From assembly GCF_001729765.1 (NCBI RefSeq), contig NZ_CP017181.1:3038001-3102000 (forward strand): 64,000 bases of DNA, written 5' to 3'. The notes beneath the pieces are model-generated. The model was not told where the DNA came from, searched no databases, and saw nothing but the letters and a program-made list of their open reading frames with translations. Shown here in pieces: positions 50,101 to 60,747 of the stretch (positions are counted from its first letter, which is position 1; every line of letters begins with the position of its first letter). Both the position numbers and the translations under genes were made by a program. This stretch comes from Enterobacter kobei. GTDB taxonomy: Bacteria; Pseudomonadota; Gammaproteobacteria; Enterobacterales; Enterobacteriaceae.

Positions 50101-53100
50101 GTGAAGTTTTTCGCCCTCTTCATTTATCGCCCGGTGGCGACGATATTAATCTCGCTCGCCATCACCCTCTGCGGCGTGCTCGGTTTCCGGCTACTGCCGG
50201 TGGCTCCCCTGCCGCAGGTGGATTTCCCGGTGATCATGGTCAGCGCCTCGCTGCCGGGCGCCTCACCGGAAACCATGGCGTCATCCGTCGCCACGCCGCT
50301 GGAGCGCTCGCTCGGGCGGATTGCCGGGGTCAACGAGATGACCTCCAGCAGTTCGCTCGGCAGTACGCGCATCATTCTGGAGTTCAGCTTCGACCGGGAT
50401 ATTAACGGCGCAGCGCGCGACGTGCAGGCCGCCATCAACGCCGCGCAAAGCCTGCTGCCGAGCGGGATGCCGAGCCGCCCGACCTACCGCAAGGCCAACC
50501 CGTCCGATGCGCCGATCATGATCCTGACGCTGACCTCCGATACCTATTCTCAGGGGCAGCTTTACGACTTTGCGTCCACCCAACTGGCGCAGACGATCTC
50601 ACAGATTAACGGCGTCGGTGACGTGAGCGTCGGCGGGAGCTCCCTGCCCGCCGTGCGCGTGGGATTAAACCCGCAGGCGCTGTTCAATCAGGGCGTGTCG
50701 CTGGACGATGTGAGATCCGCCATCAGCAACGCCAACGTGCGCAAACCGCAAGGGGCGGTTGAGGACAGCAGCCACCGCTGGCAGATCCACACCAACGACG
50801 AGCTGAAAACTGCAGCTGAATATCAGCCGTTGATTATTCACTACAACAACGGCGCGGCGGTACGCTTAAGCGATGTCGCCAGCGTGACGGACTCCGTGCA
50901 GGACGTACGCAACGCCGGGATGACCAACGCCAAACCGGCTATCCTGCTGATGATTCGTAAGCTGCCGGAAGCGAACATTATTGAGACGGTGAACAGCATT
51001 CGCGCCCGCCTCCCGGAGCTGCAGGAGACTATCCCGGCCGCGATCGATCTGCAAATTGCCCAGGATCGTTCCCCGACCATTCGCGCCTCGCTTGAGGAGG
51101 TGGAGCAGACGCTGGTGATCTCCGTCGCACTGGTGATCCTGGTGGTATTCCTGTTCCTGCGCTCCGGTCGGGCGACGCTGATCCCGGCGGTGGCCGTGCC
51201 GGTGTCGCTTATTGGCACCTTTGCCGCCATGTACCTGTGCGGGTTTAGCCTCAATAACCTGTCGCTGATGGCCCTGACCATTGCGACGGGTTTTGTGGTG
51301 GATGACGCTATCGTGGTGCTGGAGAACATTTCCCGCCATCTGGAAGCGGGCGTGAAGCCGCTTCAGGCCGCACTGCAGGGGACGCGCGAGGTGGGCTTTA
51401 CGGTGCTCTCCATGAGCCTGTCCCTGGTGGCGGTGTTCCTGCCGCTGCTGCTGATGGGCGGCCTGCCGGGTCGGCTGTTGCGGGAGTTTGCCGTCACGCT
51501 TTCGGTCGCCATCGGCATCTCGCTGCTGATTTCGCTGACGCTCACGCCGATGATGTGCGGGTGGATGCTCAAGCGCAGCAAGCCGCACTCCCAGCCGCGT
51601 CGCAAAGGCTTTGGCCGTTTCCTGATGGCGATGCAGGAAGGCTATGGCAAATCGCTGAAGTGGGTGCTCAACCATACCCGGCTTGTCGGCCTGGTGCTCA
51701 TCGGCACCATTGTGCTCAACGTCTGGATGTATATCACCATCCCGAAAACCTTCTTCCCGGAGCAAGATACCGGCGTGCTGATGGGCGGCATTCAGGCGGA
51801 CCAGAGCATTTCGTTCCAGGCGATGCGCGGCAAGCTGCAGGACTTTATGAAGATCATTCGTGAAGACAACGCCGTGGATAACGTCACCGGCTTTACCGGC
51901 GGATCGCGCGTCAACAGCGGGATGATGTTTATCACCCTCAAACCGCGCAGCGAGCGCAATGAAACCGCCCAGCAGGTGATCGACCGCCTGCGGGTCAAGC
52001 TCGCCAAAGAGCCGGGGGCCAACCTGTTTTTGATGGCCGTTCAGGATATCCGCGTCGGCGGGCGTCAGGCTAACGCCAGCTATCAGTACACGCTGCTCTC
52101 GGATGATTTGGCCGCCCTGCGCGAGTGGGAACCGAAGATCCGCAAGGCGCTGGCCGCCCTTCCAGAGCTGGCGGACGTGAACTCCGATCAGCAGGACAAC
52201 GGCGCCGAGATGGCCCTGACCTACGACCGCGAAACCATGTCGCGGCTGGGCATCAACGTTGAGGCCGCCAACAGCCTGCTAAACAACGCCTTCGGCCAGC
52301 GCGAGATCTCGACCATCTACCAGCCGATGAACCAGTACAAGGTGGTGATGGAGGTGGATCCGCGTTATACACAGGACATCAGCGCCCTGGACAAAATGTT
52401 TGTGATTAACAACGACGGCAAGGCGATACCGCTCTCCTACTTTGCCAGCTGGCAGCCAGCCAACGCGCCGCTGTCGGTAAACCACCAGGGGCTGTCAGCG
52501 GCGTCGACCATCTCCTTCAACCTCCCCGCCGGTTCGTCGCTTTCCGAAGCCAGCGATGCGATCAACCGTGCGATGACGCAGCTCGGCGTGCCGTCCACCG
52601 TGCGCGGCAGTTTTGCCGGCACCGCGCAGGTGTTCCAGGAGACGATGAACTCGCAGGTGATTTTGATTCTGGCCGCCATCGCCACGGTCTACATTGTGCT
52701 GGGTATCCTGTATGAGAGCTACGTTCACCCGCTGACTATTCTCTCGACGCTACCCTCCGCGGGCGTGGGGGCACTGCTGGCGCTTGAGCTGTTTGGTGCG
52801 CCATTCAGCCTTATCGCGCTCATCGGGATCATGCTATTGATCGGTATTGTGAAGAAAAACGCGATTATGATGGTCGACTTCGCGCTGGACGCCCAGCGTA
52901 ATGGCAATCTCTCCCCGGAAGAGGCGATCTTCCAGGCGTGCCTGCTGCGTTTTCGTCCGATCATGATGACCACCCTGGCGGCACTGTTTGGTGCGTTGCC
53001 GCTGGTTGTCTCGGGCGGCGACGGGTCTGAACTGCGCCAGCCGCTGGGGATCACCATTGTCGGCGGCCTGGTGATGAGCCAGCTGCTGACGCTGTACACC

Positions 53101-53178
53101 ACGCCGGTGGTCTATCTGTTCTTCGATCGCCTGCGGCTGCGTTTTTCGCGTAAAAACAGATCCACGGTGACCGAGTAA
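50101..53178 (+). CDS. mdtC: MdtC, RND efflux transporter subunit
   Basis: A 1025-residue RND pump, same length as in E. coli. It starts with GTG directly after the mdtB stop, with GAGGAGG-type sequence at the mdtB end as ribosome-binding site. It has the TM4 motif [16 protein letters not shown] and the C-terminal [14 protein letters not shown]. It is clearly a duplicate of mdtB. It pairs with MdtB as the drug-binding subunit in the hetero-multimer. Confidence 0.97.
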   Translation: MKFFALFIYRPVATILISLAITLCGVLGFRLLPVAPLPQVDFPVIMVSASLPGASPETMASSVATPLERSLGRIAGVNEMTSSSSLGSTRIILEFSFDRDINGAARDVQAAINAAQSLLPSGMPSRPTYRKANPSDAPIMILTLTSDTYSQGQLYDFASTQLAQTISQINGVGDVSVGGSSLPAVRVGLNPQALFNQGVSLDDVRSAISNANVRKPQGAVEDSSHRWQIHTNDELKTAAEYQPLIIHYNNGAAVRLSDVASVTDSVQDVRNAGMTNAKPAILLMIRKLPEANIIETVNSIRARLPELQETIPAAIDLQIAQDRSPTIRASLEEVEQTLVISVALVILVVFLFLRSGRATLIPAVAVPVSLIGTFAAMYLCGFSLNNLSLMALTIATGFVVDDAIVVLENISRHLEAGVKPLQAALQGTREVGFTVLSMSLSLVAVFLPLLLMGGLPGRLLREFAVTLSVAIGISLLISLTLTPMMCGWMLKRSKPHSQPRRKGFGRFLMAMQEGYGKSLKWVLNHTRLVGLVLIGTIVLNVWMYITIPKTFFPEQDTGVLMGGIQADQSISFQAMRGKLQDFMKIIREDNAVDNVTGFTGGSRVNSGMMFITLKPRSERNETAQQVIDRLRVKLAKEPGANLFLMAVQDIRVGGRQANASYQYTLLSDDLAALREWEPKIRKALAALPELADVNSDQQDNGAEMALTYDRETMSRLGINVEAANSLLNNAFGQREISTIYQPMNQYKVVMEVDPRYTQDISALDKMFVINNDGKAIPLSYFASWQPANAPLSVNHQGLSAASTISFNLPAGSSLSEASDAINRAMTQLGVPSTVRGSFAGTAQVFQETMNSQVILILAAIATVYIVLGILYESYVHPLTILSTLPSAGVGALLALELFGAPFSLIALIGIMLLIGIVKKNAIMMVDFALDAQRNGNLSPEEAIFQACLLRFRPIMMTTLAALFGALPLVVSGGDGSELRQPLGITIVGGLVMSQLLTLYTTPVVYLFFDRLRLRFSRKNRSTVTE

Positions 53179-54594
53179 ATGACCGACCTCCCCGCTAACG
53201 TTCGCTGGCAGTTATGGATAGTCGCCTTCGGCTTCTTTATGCAGTCGCTGGACACGACCATCGTCAATACTGCCCTCCCCTCCATGGCGAAAAGCCTGGG
53301 GGAGAGCCCGCTGCATATGCATATGGTGATTGTCGCCTACGTGCTGACGGTTGCCGTCATGCTGCCTGCCAGAGGCTGGCTGGCGGACAAAGTGGGCGTG
53401 CGAAATATCTTCTTTACCGCCATCGTGCTGTTCACCACCGGCTCGCTGTTTTGCGCTCAGGCCAGTACCCTCGACCAGCTGGTCATGGCGCGCGTGCTGC
53501 AGGGCGTTGGCGGGGCGATGATGGTGCCCGTCGGGCGGTTAACGGTGATGAAGATTGTCCCGCGCGAGCAGTACATGGCGGCGATGACCTTTGTCACCCT
53601 GCCCGGCCAGGTGGGGCCGCTGCTGGGCCCGGCGCTGGGCGGGATGCTGGTGGAATACGCCTCGTGGCACTGGATTTTCTTAATCAACCTGCCGGTGGGC
53701 ATCATCGGCGCGATTGCCACCCTGGCGCTGATGCCGAACTACACAATGCAGACGCGTCGCTTCGATTTCTTCGGTTTCATTCTGCTGGCAGCGGGCATGG
53801 CCACGCTCACCCTGGCGCTCGACGGACAAAAGGGGCTGGGGATCTCTTCCCTCATGCTCGGTGTTCTGGTCGCCCTCGGCATCACCGCGATTCTGTGGTA
53901 CCTGTGGCATGCCAGAGGAAACGATCGGGCCTTGTTCAGCCTGAATTTGTTTAAAAACCCGACCTACCGTCTGGGACTGCTGGGAAGTTTTGCCGGACGT
54001 ATTGGCAGCGGCATGTTGCCGTTCATGACCCCCGTTTTTCTGCAAATCGGGATGGGATTTTCACCGTTTCACGCGGGCCTGATGATGATCCCGATGGTGC
54101 TCGGCAGCATGGGCATGAAGCGCATCGTAGTGCAGGTGGTGAACCGCTTTGGCTATCGTCACGTGCTGGTGGCCGCCACGCTGGGGCTGGCGCTGGTCAG
54201 CCTGCTGTTCATGGCCGTGGCGTTAATGGGCTGGTTCTACGTTCTGCCGCTGGTCCTGTTCTGCCAGGGGATCATCAACTCCATGCGTTTCTCGTCGATG
54301 AATACCCTGACGCTGAAAGATCTGCCGGACGAACTGGCGAGCAGCGGCAACAGCCTGCTGTCGATGATCATGCAGCTCTCCATGAGCGTGGGGGTGACGA
54401 TCGCCGGACTGCTGCTCGGCATGTACGGCCAGCACCATCTCAGCGTCGATACGCCGGTGGCGCATCAGATCTTTTTATATACGTATCTCAGCATGGCGGT
54501 CATCATCGCCCTGCCCGCATTCATCTTCGCCAGAGTGCCGGATGATACCAGCAAGAACGTCGTGATTAGGCGCGGCAAAAGGAGTGGCTCATGA
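53179..54594 (+). CDS. mdtD: MdtD, MFS transporter (DHA2 family)
   Basis: A 471-residue, 14-span major facilitator protein, same length as in E. coli. Motif A-like [11 protein letters not shown] after TM2 and motif C-like [10 protein letters not shown] in TM5. Its ATG follows the mdtC stop immediately. In E. coli it is not needed for MdtABC drug resistance; iron-citrate export has been proposed for it (IceT). It overlaps baeS by 4 bp. Confidence 0.95.
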   Translation: MTDLPANVRWQLWIVAFGFFMQSLDTTIVNTALPSMAKSLGESPLHMHMVIVAYVLTVAVMLPARGWLADKVGVRNIFFTAIVLFTTGSLFCAQASTLDQLVMARVLQGVGGAMMVPVGRLTVMKIVPREQYMAAMTFVTLPGQVGPLLGPALGGMLVEYASWHWIFLINLPVGIIGAIATLALMPNYTMQTRRFDFFGFILLAAGMATLTLALDGQKGLGISSLMLGVLVALGITAILWYLWHARGNDRALFSLNLFKNPTYRLGLLGSFAGRIGSGMLPFMTPVFLQIGMGFSPFHAGLMMIPMVLGSMGMKRIVVQVVNRFGYRHVLVAATLGLALVSLLFMAVALMGWFYVLPLVLFCQGIINSMRFSSMNTLTLKDLPDELASSGNSLLSMIMQLSMSVGVTIAGLLLGMYGQHHLSVDTPVAHQIFLYTYLSMAVIIALPAFIFARVPDDTSKNVVIRRGKRSGS

Positions 54595-55994
54595 AATTCT
54601 GGCGACCGGGAATTACCGGCAAGCTCTTTGTGGCGATCTTCGCCACCTGTATCGTCCTGCTGATCACCATGCACTGGGCCGTGCGGGTCAGCTTTGAGCG
54701 CGGTTTTATTGATTACATTAAGCACGGCAACGAGCAGCGTCTGCAGGGCTTAAGCGATGCGCTGGGCGAGCAGTACGCCCAGCACGGCAACTGGCGTTTT
54801 CTGCGCAACAATGACCGATTTATTTTCCAGATCCTGCGCTCGCTAGAGCACGATACCGGGGACGATCGTCCCGGCCCGGGCATGCCGCCGCACGGCTGGC
54901 GCACCCAGTTTTGGGTCATTGACCAGGAGATGCGCACGCTGGTTGGCCCGCGCGCACCGATTCCGCCGGACGGTACCCGGCGGGCGATTAAGGTCAATAA
55001 CGCCACCGTCGGCTGGGTTATCGCCTCCCCGGTGGAGCGCCTGACGCGCAACACCGACATCAACTTTGACCGCCAGCAGCGCCGGACCAGTTGGCTGATT
55101 GTCGCCCTCTCCACCCTGCTCGCCGCGCTCGCCACCTTCCCGCTGGCGCGCGGTCTGCTCGCCCCGGTAAAGCGGCTGGTGGAAGGGACGCACAAGCTGG
55201 CCGCCGGGGATTTCACCACCCGCGTCGATACCCGTAGCCAGGACGAACTCGGCCGGCTGGCGCAGGACTTTAACCAGCTCGCCAGCACGCTGGAGAAAAA
55301 CCAGCAGATGCGACGCGACTTTATGGCCGATATTTCTCACGAACTGCGCACGCCGCTGGCGGTCCTGCGCGGCGAGCTGGAAGCCATTCAGGACGGCGTG
55401 CGTCAGTTTACGCCTGAATCGGTGGCCTCTTTGCAGGCGGAAGTGGGCACACTCACCAAGCTGGTGGATGACCTCCATCAGCTCTCTATGTCCGACGAAG
55501 GTGCACTGGCCTACCAGAAGGCGCCGGTTGATGTGATTAACGTGCTTGAAGTTGCCAGCGGCGCCTTCCGGGAACGGTTTGCCAGCCGCAACCTGAAGAT
55601 AGATCTCTCCCTGCCGGACAGCGCGGTGGTGTTTGGCGACAAAGACCGTCTGATGCAGCTCTTCAATAATCTGCTGGAAAACAGCCTGCGCTATACCGAC
55701 AGCGGCGGCGGGCTGCATATCTCCGGCAGACAGGAAAACGGGCGCTTTGCCCTCACCTTCGCCGATTCCGCTCCAGGGGTGCAGGATGCGCAGCTGGACA
55801 AGCTGTTCGAACGTTTTTACCGGACCGAAGGCTCCCGCAACCGCGCCAGCGGCGGATCCGGCCTGGGGCTGGCGATTTGCGTTAACATCGTCGAGGCGCA
55901 TAATGGAACGATCCGCGCCGCCCATTCGCCTTTTGGCGGGGTTAGCATTACAGTAGAGTTACCTCTGGAACGGGATTTATCGAGAGAAGCATGA
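54591..55994 (+). CDS. baeS: BaeS, envelope-stress sensor histidine kinase
   Basis: A 467-residue sensor kinase (E. coli 467). Two membrane spans (about 12-32 and 167-190) flank a periplasmic sensor; a HAMP domain ([20 protein letters not shown]) precedes the H-box with His250 in [12 protein letters not shown]. The ATP-binding domain has [12 protein letters not shown] and GSGLGLAIC. It senses envelope stress, flavonoids and metals in E. coli. Coupled to mdtD and baeR by 4-bp ATGA overlaps. Confidence 0.97.
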   Translation: MKFWRPGITGKLFVAIFATCIVLLITMHWAVRVSFERGFIDYIKHGNEQRLQGLSDALGEQYAQHGNWRFLRNNDRFIFQILRSLEHDTGDDRPGPGMPPHGWRTQFWVIDQEMRTLVGPRAPIPPDGTRRAIKVNNATVGWVIASPVERLTRNTDINFDRQQRRTSWLIVALSTLLAALATFPLARGLLAPVKRLVEGTHKLAAGDFTTRVDTRSQDELGRLAQDFNQLASTLEKNQQMRRDFMADISHELRTPLAVLRGELEAIQDGVRQFTPESVASLQAEVGTLTKLVDDLHQLSMSDEGALAYQKAPVDVINVLEVASGAFRERFASRNLKIDLSLPDSAVVFGDKDRLMQLFNNLLENSLRYTDSGGGLHISGRQENGRFALTFADSAPGVQDAQLDKLFERFYRTEGSRNRASGGSGLGLAICVNIVEAHNGTIRAAHSPFGGVSITVELPLERDLSREA

Positions 55995-56713
55995 CCGAGT
56001 TACCGATTGACGAAAACACGCCACGTATTTTGATTGTCGAAGACGAACCCAAGCTGGGGCAACTGCTGATCGACTATTTACGCGCGGCCAGCTATTCCCC
56101 GTCACTGATAAGCCACGGCGACCAGGTATTGGCGTACGTGCGCCAGACGCCGCCGGACCTGATCCTGCTGGACCTGATGCTACCCGGTACCGATGGCCTG
56201 ACCCTGTGCCGGGAAATTCGTCGCTTCTCCGACGTGCCGATCGTCATGGTCACCGCCAAAATTGAAGAGATTGACCGCCTGCTGGGCCTCGAAATCGGCG
56301 CGGACGATTACATCTGTAAACCCTACAGCCCGCGTGAAGTGGTCGCCCGGGTGAAAACCATTCTGCGCCGCTGCAAACCGCAGCGCGAACTACAGGTGCT
56401 GGATGCACAAAGCCCGCTGATTGTCGACGAAAGCCGTTTCCAGGCAAGCTGGCGCAGTAAGCTGCTGGACCTGACGCCTGCCGAATTCCGCCTGCTGAAA
56501 ACCCTCTCTCATGAGCCCGGGAAGGTATTTTCCCGAGAACAGCTGCTGAACCATCTGTACGATGATTACCGCGTGGTGACTGACCGCACCATCGACAGCC
56601 ACATCAAAAACCTGCGCCGCAAGCTGGAGGCGCTGGACGCCGAGCAGTCGTTTATCCGCGCGGTGTACGGCGTGGGGTACCGCTGGGAAGCGGATGCGTG
56701 CAGGATAGCCTAG
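55991..56713 (+). CDS. baeR: BaeR, OmpR-family response regulator
   Basis: A 240-residue regulator. Receiver domain with acidic pocket VEDEPKL and phospho-acceptor Asp61 ([10 protein letters not shown]), followed by a winged-helix DNA-binding domain ([20 protein letters not shown]). It activates mdtABCD and other envelope-stress genes via the BaeR box. Last gene of the mdtABCD-baeSR operon. Confidence 0.97.
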   Translation: MTELPIDENTPRILIVEDEPKLGQLLIDYLRAASYSPSLISHGDQVLAYVRQTPPDLILLDLMLPGTDGLTLCREIRRFSDVPIVMVTAKIEEIDRLLGLEIGADDYICKPYSPREVVARVKTILRRCKPQRELQVLDAQSPLIVDESRFQASWRSKLLDLTPAEFRLLKTLSHEPGKVFSREQLLNHLYDDYRVVTDRTIDSHIKNLRRKLEALDAEQSFIRAVYGVGYRWEADACRIA

Positions 56714-56728
56714 TCAGCCGCGGGTCAA

Positions 56729-56762
56729 CGTAAGCCGGGTAAGGCGAAGCCGCCACCCGGCA
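56729..56762. repeat. REP element after baeR
   Basis: GTAAGCCGGGTAAGGCGAAG and CGCCACCCGGC make the usual REP palindrome, 15 bp after the baeR stop. No separate Rho-independent terminator is evident. Confidence 0.88.
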
Positions 56763-56769
56763 CAATCAC

Positions 56770-56798
56770 TTTACCTCCCTGCCCCTCAGCGCTACAAT
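56770..56798 (+). promoter_or_regulatory. Probable trhP (yegQ) promoter
   Basis: TTTACC at 56770-56775 and TACAAT at 56793-56798 are 17 bp apart, 84 bp before the yegQ ATG. The spacing is ideal and both hexamers are near consensus. Confidence 0.65.
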
Positions 56799-56881
56799 GC
56801 CCGCCCTTAAAGTGGGGGATCTCCCCTTACCGCTGCACCTGGTGCATGCGGATCTGACCTGTCATCAGAACGAGAACAAAC

Positions 56882-58243
56882 ATGTTTAAACCGGAACTCC
56901 TTTCCCCGGCGGGAACGCTGCAAAATATGCGTTACGCTTTCGCCTATGGTGCCGACGCCGTTTACGCGGGCCAGCCTCGCTACTCGCTGCGCGTGCGTAA
57001 CAACGAATTCAACCACGAGAACCTGCAGCTCGGCATCAACGAAGCGCATGCCCTTGGCAAAAAATTCTACGTGGTGGTCAACATCGCGCCGCACAACGCC
57101 AAGCTGAAGACGTTCATCCGTGACCTGAAGCCGGTGGTGGATATGGGGCCGGACGCGCTGATCATGTCGGACCCGGGTTTAATCATGCTGGTTCGGGAGA
57201 ACTTCCCGGAGATGGATATTCACCTCTCGGTACAGGCTAACGCCGTCAACTGGGCGACGGTGAAGTTCTGGAAGCAGATGGGGCTGACCCGCGTTATCCT
57301 GTCTCGCGAATTGTCCCTTGAAGAGATCGAAGAGATCCGCACTCAGGTGCCGGATATGGAGATCGAAATCTTCGTTCACGGCGCGCTGTGCATGGCCTAC
57401 TCCGGCCGCTGCCTGCTTTCCGGCTATATCAACAAGCGCGACCCGAACCAGGGTACCTGCACCAACGCCTGCCGCTGGGAATACAACGTCCAGGAAGGCA
57501 AAGAGGATGACATCGGCAACATTGTCCACAAACATGAGCCGATCCCGGTGACCAACGTTGAGCCGACGCTGGGCATCGGCGCACCAACCGACAGCGTGTT
57601 TATGATTGAAGAAGCCAAACGTCCGGGCGAGTACATGACCGCCTTTGAAGACGAACACGGCACCTACATCATGAACTCGAAAGATCTGCGCGCTATCGCC
57701 CACGTTGAACGCCTGACCCAGATGGGTGTGCACTCCCTCAAGATCGAAGGCCGCACCAAATCCTACTACTACTGCGCGCGTACCGCGCAGGTCTACCGCA
57801 AGGCCATCGACGATGCGGCAGCCGGTAAACCGTTCGATACCAGCCTGCTGGAAACCCTGGAGGGTCTGGCGCACCGCGGCTATACCGAAGGCTTCCTGCG
57901 TCGTCACACTCACGATGACTACCAGAACTATGAGCACGGCTACTCCGTTTCCGAGCGTCAGCAGTTTGTCGGTGACTTCACCGGCGAGCGTAAGGGCGCA
58001 CTGGCGGCCGTGGCGGTGAAAAATAAGTTCACCAAAGGCGACAGCCTGGAGCTGATGACCCCGCAGGGCAATATGAACTTCACGCTGGAGCATCTGGAAA
58101 ACGGTAAAGGCGAAGCGATTGAGGTTGCCCCGGGTGACGGTCATACCGTCTGGCTGCCGGTTCCGGAAGAGGTGGAGCTGAAATTCGCGCTGCTGATGCG
58201 TAATTTCAACGGTGAAAGCACCCGAAACCCACACGGTAAATAG
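56882..58243 (+). CDS. trhP: TrhP (YegQ), U32-family tRNA hydroxylation protein
   Basis: A 453-residue peptidase-U32-family protein. The family signature EIFVHGALCMAYSGRC is followed by further cysteines (GTCTNACRW), which probably bind an iron-sulfur cluster. It contributes to 5-hydroxyuridine formation at position 34 of tRNAs in E. coli, using prephenate-dependent chemistry. No protease activity is expected. In E. coli yegP lies between baeR and this gene; here it is absent. Confidence 0.95.
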   Translation: MFKPELLSPAGTLQNMRYAFAYGADAVYAGQPRYSLRVRNNEFNHENLQLGINEAHALGKKFYVVVNIAPHNAKLKTFIRDLKPVVDMGPDALIMSDPGLIMLVRENFPEMDIHLSVQANAVNWATVKFWKQMGLTRVILSRELSLEEIEEIRTQVPDMEIEIFVHGALCMAYSGRCLLSGYINKRDPNQGTCTNACRWEYNVQEGKEDDIGNIVHKHEPIPVTNVEPTLGIGAPTDSVFMIEEAKRPGEYMTAFEDEHGTYIMNSKDLRAIAHVERLTQMGVHSLKIEGRTKSYYYCARTAQVYRKAIDDAAAGKPFDTSLLETLEGLAHRGYTEGFLRRHTHDDYQNYEHGYSVSERQQFVGDFTGERKGALAAVAVKNKFTKGDSLELMTPQGNMNFTLEHLENGKGEAIEVAPGDGHTVWLPVPEEVELKFALLMRNFNGESTRNPHGK

Positions 58244-58278
58244 TTAATCAGGGGAATTTTTTCACGGTGGGATAATTC

Positions 58279-58321
58279 TTAGAATCGGATCACATACCGC
58301 TTCGTTCAATACGGGTATTAT
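58279..58321 (+). promoter_or_regulatory. cyaR promoter with CRP site
   Basis: TTAGA-N6-TCACA at 58279-58294 fits half of a TGTGA-N6-TCACA CRP site fully and the other half in part. Its centre lies 41.5 bp before the predicted CyaR start at 58328, the classical class II position. A -10 hexamer TATTAT is at 58316-58321. This matches the CRP-cAMP activation known for CyaR. Confidence 0.8.
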
Positions 58322-58327
58322 CCCCCC

Positions 58328-58413
58328 GCTGAAAAACATAACCCATAAATGCTAGCTGTACCAGGAACCACCTCCTTAGCCTGCGTAATCTCCCTTACGC
58401 GGGCTTATTTTTT
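58328..58413 (+). ncRNA. cyaR: CyaR (RyeE) Hfq-dependent small RNA
   Basis: The 86-bp stretch starts GCTGAAAAACATAACCCATA and contains the conserved seed CCACCTCCTTAG. It ends with a terminator hairpin (AGCCTGCGTAA / TTACGCGGGCT) and a run of T. It differs from the E. coli RNA, as I recall it, by one deletion in the A-run and by compensatory changes in the terminator stem. It lies directly downstream of yegQ as in E. coli. Known targets there include ompX, luxS, nadE and yqaE. Confidence 0.95.
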
Positions 58414-58429
58414 GCCTTTCATCCTGTTC

Positions 58430-58458
58430 TTACCCGCTTTTTGCCGCTCTGCTATACA
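58430..58458 (+). promoter_or_regulatory. Probable yegS promoter
   Basis: TTACCC at 58430-58435 and TATACA at 58453-58458 with a 17-bp spacer, 34 bp before the yegS ATG. The -10 is good, the -35 partial. Confidence 0.55.
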
Positions 58459-58491
58459 CTCTTACTAACGCTAAAAAAGGGAGCAGCGCGG

Positions 58492-59391
58492 ATGGCAACC
58501 TATCCAGACAGTTTATTGATTCTCAATGGCAAAAGTGCAGGCAACGATCTGTTGCGTCAGGCAATTCAGGGGTTGCGTGACGATGGCGCACGTATCCACG
58601 TGCGGGTAACCTGGGAAAAGGGCGACGCGGCACGCTATATCCATGAAGGCTTAACGTTAGGCGTCAGCACTATTATTTCCGGCGGCGGCGACGGCACCAT
58701 CAATGAGATCGCCTCTGCGCTTATCGACCTTCCCCCGGCTGACCGCCCGGTGATGGGCATCTTACCGCTCGGCACCGCCAATGATTTCGCCACCAGCGCC
58801 GGGATCCCGGAAGATTTAGAGAAAGCACTCCAGCTGGCCATCCTTGGCAAAGCCACCGCGGTAGATATTGCCCAGGTGAATGACAAAACCTGCTTTATTA
58901 ATATGGCGACGGGCGGATTTGGCACGCGCATCACCAGCGAAACGCCGGAAAAGCTGAAGGCGGCGCTGGGCGGCGTGTCTTATCTGATCCACGGTCTGAT
59001 GCGCATGGATACCCTTAAGCCAGACCGCTGCGAAATTCATGGCGAGGATTTTCACTGGCAGGGAGATGCGCTGGTGATTGGGATTGGCAATGGCCGTCAG
59101 GCAGGCGGCGGACAGCAGCTCTGCCCGGAGGCGCTGATCAATGACGGCCAGCTCCAGCTGCGAATTTTCACAGGTGACGGCCTGCTGCCCGCGCTGTTTA
59201 CCACGCTGACGCAGCCCGAAGAGAGCCCGAATATTATTGCCGGGAAATCGGCATGGTTTGAGGTGAATGCCCCGCACGGGATGACCTTTAATCTCGACGG
59301 CGAACCGCTGAGCGGGACGCAGTTCCGCATTGAGGTATTGCCCGGCGCGCTGCAGTGCAGATTGCCGCCGGACTGTGTGCTTTTGCGCTGA
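58492..59391 (+). CDS. yegS: YegS, lipid kinase
   Basis: A 299-residue diacylglycerol-kinase-like enzyme, same length as in E. coli. ATG at 58492 preceded by AAAGGGAGC; the frame from 58441 is rejected. Nucleotide-binding motif [13 protein letters not shown] and [11 protein letters not shown], with [15 protein letters not shown] further on. The E. coli protein phosphorylates phosphatidylglycerol in vitro; the physiological substrate is uncertain. Confidence 0.95.
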   Translation: MATYPDSLLILNGKSAGNDLLRQAIQGLRDDGARIHVRVTWEKGDAARYIHEGLTLGVSTIISGGGDGTINEIASALIDLPPADRPVMGILPLGTANDFATSAGIPEDLEKALQLAILGKATAVDIAQVNDKTCFINMATGGFGTRITSETPEKLKAALGGVSYLIHGLMRMDTLKPDRCEIHGEDFHWQGDALVIGIGNGRQAGGGQQLCPEALINDGQLQLRIFTGDGLLPALFTTLTQPEESPNIIAGKSAWFEVNAPHGMTFNLDGEPLSGTQFRIEVLPGALQCRLPPDCVLLR

Positions 59392-59396
59392 TTGTA

Positions 59397-59431
59397 TTGC
59401 CGGGTGGCGGCTACGCCTTACCCGGCCTACG
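59397..59431. repeat. REP element between yegS and fbaB
   Basis: GCCGGGTGGCGGCTACGCC followed by TTACCCGGCCTACG is a standard REP palindrome, between the convergent genes yegS and fbaB. It may also serve as transcript 3'-end protection for both. Confidence 0.9.
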
Positions 59432-59444
59432 TTTCGTCCTCAGA

Positions 59445-60497
59445 TCAGGCAATCGTTACTTTGCTGTCCAGATAGACGTCCTGAACCGCATTGATCAGCT
59501 TCACGCCGTCGGCCATCGATTTCTTAAACGCCTTACGGCCCAGGATCAGCCCCATGCCGCCCGCGCGTTTGTTAATAACCGCTGTACGCACCGCATCTGA
59601 CAGGTCAGTGTCGCCCCCTGCAGCCCCGCCGGAGTTGATCAGCCCCGCGCGGCCCATATAGCAGTTCGCCAGCTGGTAGCGCACCAGGTCGATTGGGTTT
59701 TCGCTGGTCAGCTTGCTGTAGACGCGATCGTCGGTATAGCCGAAGTTGACCGCTTTATAGCCACCGTTATTCTCGGCCATTTTCTGCTTCACAATATCCG
59801 CGCCGATGGTCGCGGCCAGATGGTTCGCCTGCCCGGTCAGGTCAGCGGAGACGTGGTAATCTACCCCGTCTTTTTTGAACGCTGAGTTACGCAGGTACGC
59901 CCACAGCACGGTGACCATACCCAGCTCGTGCGCACGCTCAAACGCCGCAGAGATCTCTTCAATCTGACGGCGGGACTGTTCAGAGCCAAAGTAAATCGTC
60001 GCGCCAACGGCCACCGCCCCCATATTGAACGCCTGCTCGACGCTGGCGTAGAGGGTCTGGTCATATTCGGTTGGGTAGCTGAGGGTTTCGTTGTGGTTCA
60101 ACTTCACGAGGAACGGAATGCGGTGGGCATAGCGACGCGAGACGGAGGCCAGCACGCCGTAGGTGGACGCCACGCAGTTACAGCCCGCTTCTATCGCCAG
60201 TTCAACGATGTTCTTCGGATCGAAATAGAGCGGATTCGCGGCAAAGGAGGCACCCGCCGAGTGTTCAACGCCCTGGTCTACCGGCAGAATAGAGAGATAG
60301 CCGGTGCCACCCAGTCGTCCGGTGTTATAGAGCGTTTGCATATTTCGCAGAACCGCTGGCGGACGGTTGTTATCCACCATCACCCGGTCAACATAGTCAT
60401 GACCAGGCAGGTAAAGCTGGTCGGCTGGAATGGTCATACAACGATGCTGTAAAAGGCTGTCGGCGTCTTTGCCAAGCAACTGCGCAATATCAGTCAT
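59445..60497 (-). CDS. fbaB: FbaB, class I fructose-bisphosphate aldolase (DhnA type)
   Basis: A 350-residue aldolase, same length as in E. coli, with ATG at 60497 (start [15 protein letters not shown]); a frame to 60521 adds 8 residues without support. It has [15 protein letters not shown] and [14 protein letters not shown], and [10 protein letters not shown] near the C-terminus for phosphate binding. It uses Schiff-base chemistry to split fructose-1,6-bisphosphate and is mainly gluconeogenic in E. coli. Divergent from yegT. Confidence 0.97.
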   Translation of the reverse strand: MTDIAQLLGKDADSLLQHRCMTIPADQLYLPGHDYVDRVMVDNNRPPAVLRNMQTLYNTGRLGGTGYLSILPVDQGVEHSAGASFAANPLYFDPKNIVELAIEAGCNCVASTYGVLASVSRRYAHRIPFLVKLNHNETLSYPTEYDQTLYASVEQAFNMGAVAVGATIYFGSEQSRRQIEEISAAFERAHELGMVTVLWAYLRNSAFKKDGVDYHVSADLTGQANHLAATIGADIVKQKMAENNGGYKAVNFGYTDDRVYSKLTSENPIDLVRYQLANCYMGRAGLINSGGAAGGDTDLSDAVRTAVINKRAGGMGLILGRKAFKKSMADGVKLINAVQDVYLDSKVTIA

Positions 60498-60747
60498 GTG
60501 ATACTCCCGTAAATCCGACATCGTGTCGGTGTGTGTTTATCCCGTCCCATTTTTTATGGGCAGACTAAGCCTGGTACCGACTTAACCGATTTTCCACCCT
60601 TTGCATTTTTTTTCAGCACAATCTGCTGGCTCGATTCGTGTACAACAAAACTGTTACATTGATCAAACAATCGCCACAAAGGTATTTAAAAGGTATTATT
60701 GAGTGGTATGTTAAAGGCGTACCCTCACTGACATGCAGGATTAAAAA

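Noticed and set aside
50866-51765. A 299-codon minus-strand frame inside mdtC
   Set aside because: Composition dominated by His, Gln and Arg, typical of antisense of RND genes.
54843-55925. A 360-codon minus-strand frame opposite baeS
   Set aside because: Antisense shadow with Gln/Arg/His-rich composition; baeS on the other strand is fully supported by motifs.
57179-58234. A 351-codon minus-strand frame opposite trhP
   Set aside because: Shadow frame with no recognisable domain or ribosome-binding site; trhP is clearly real.
60652-60667. CRP-like site TGTTA-N6-TCAAA before yegT
   Set aside because: Only a partial match in both half-sites and no clear promoter at a fitting distance.
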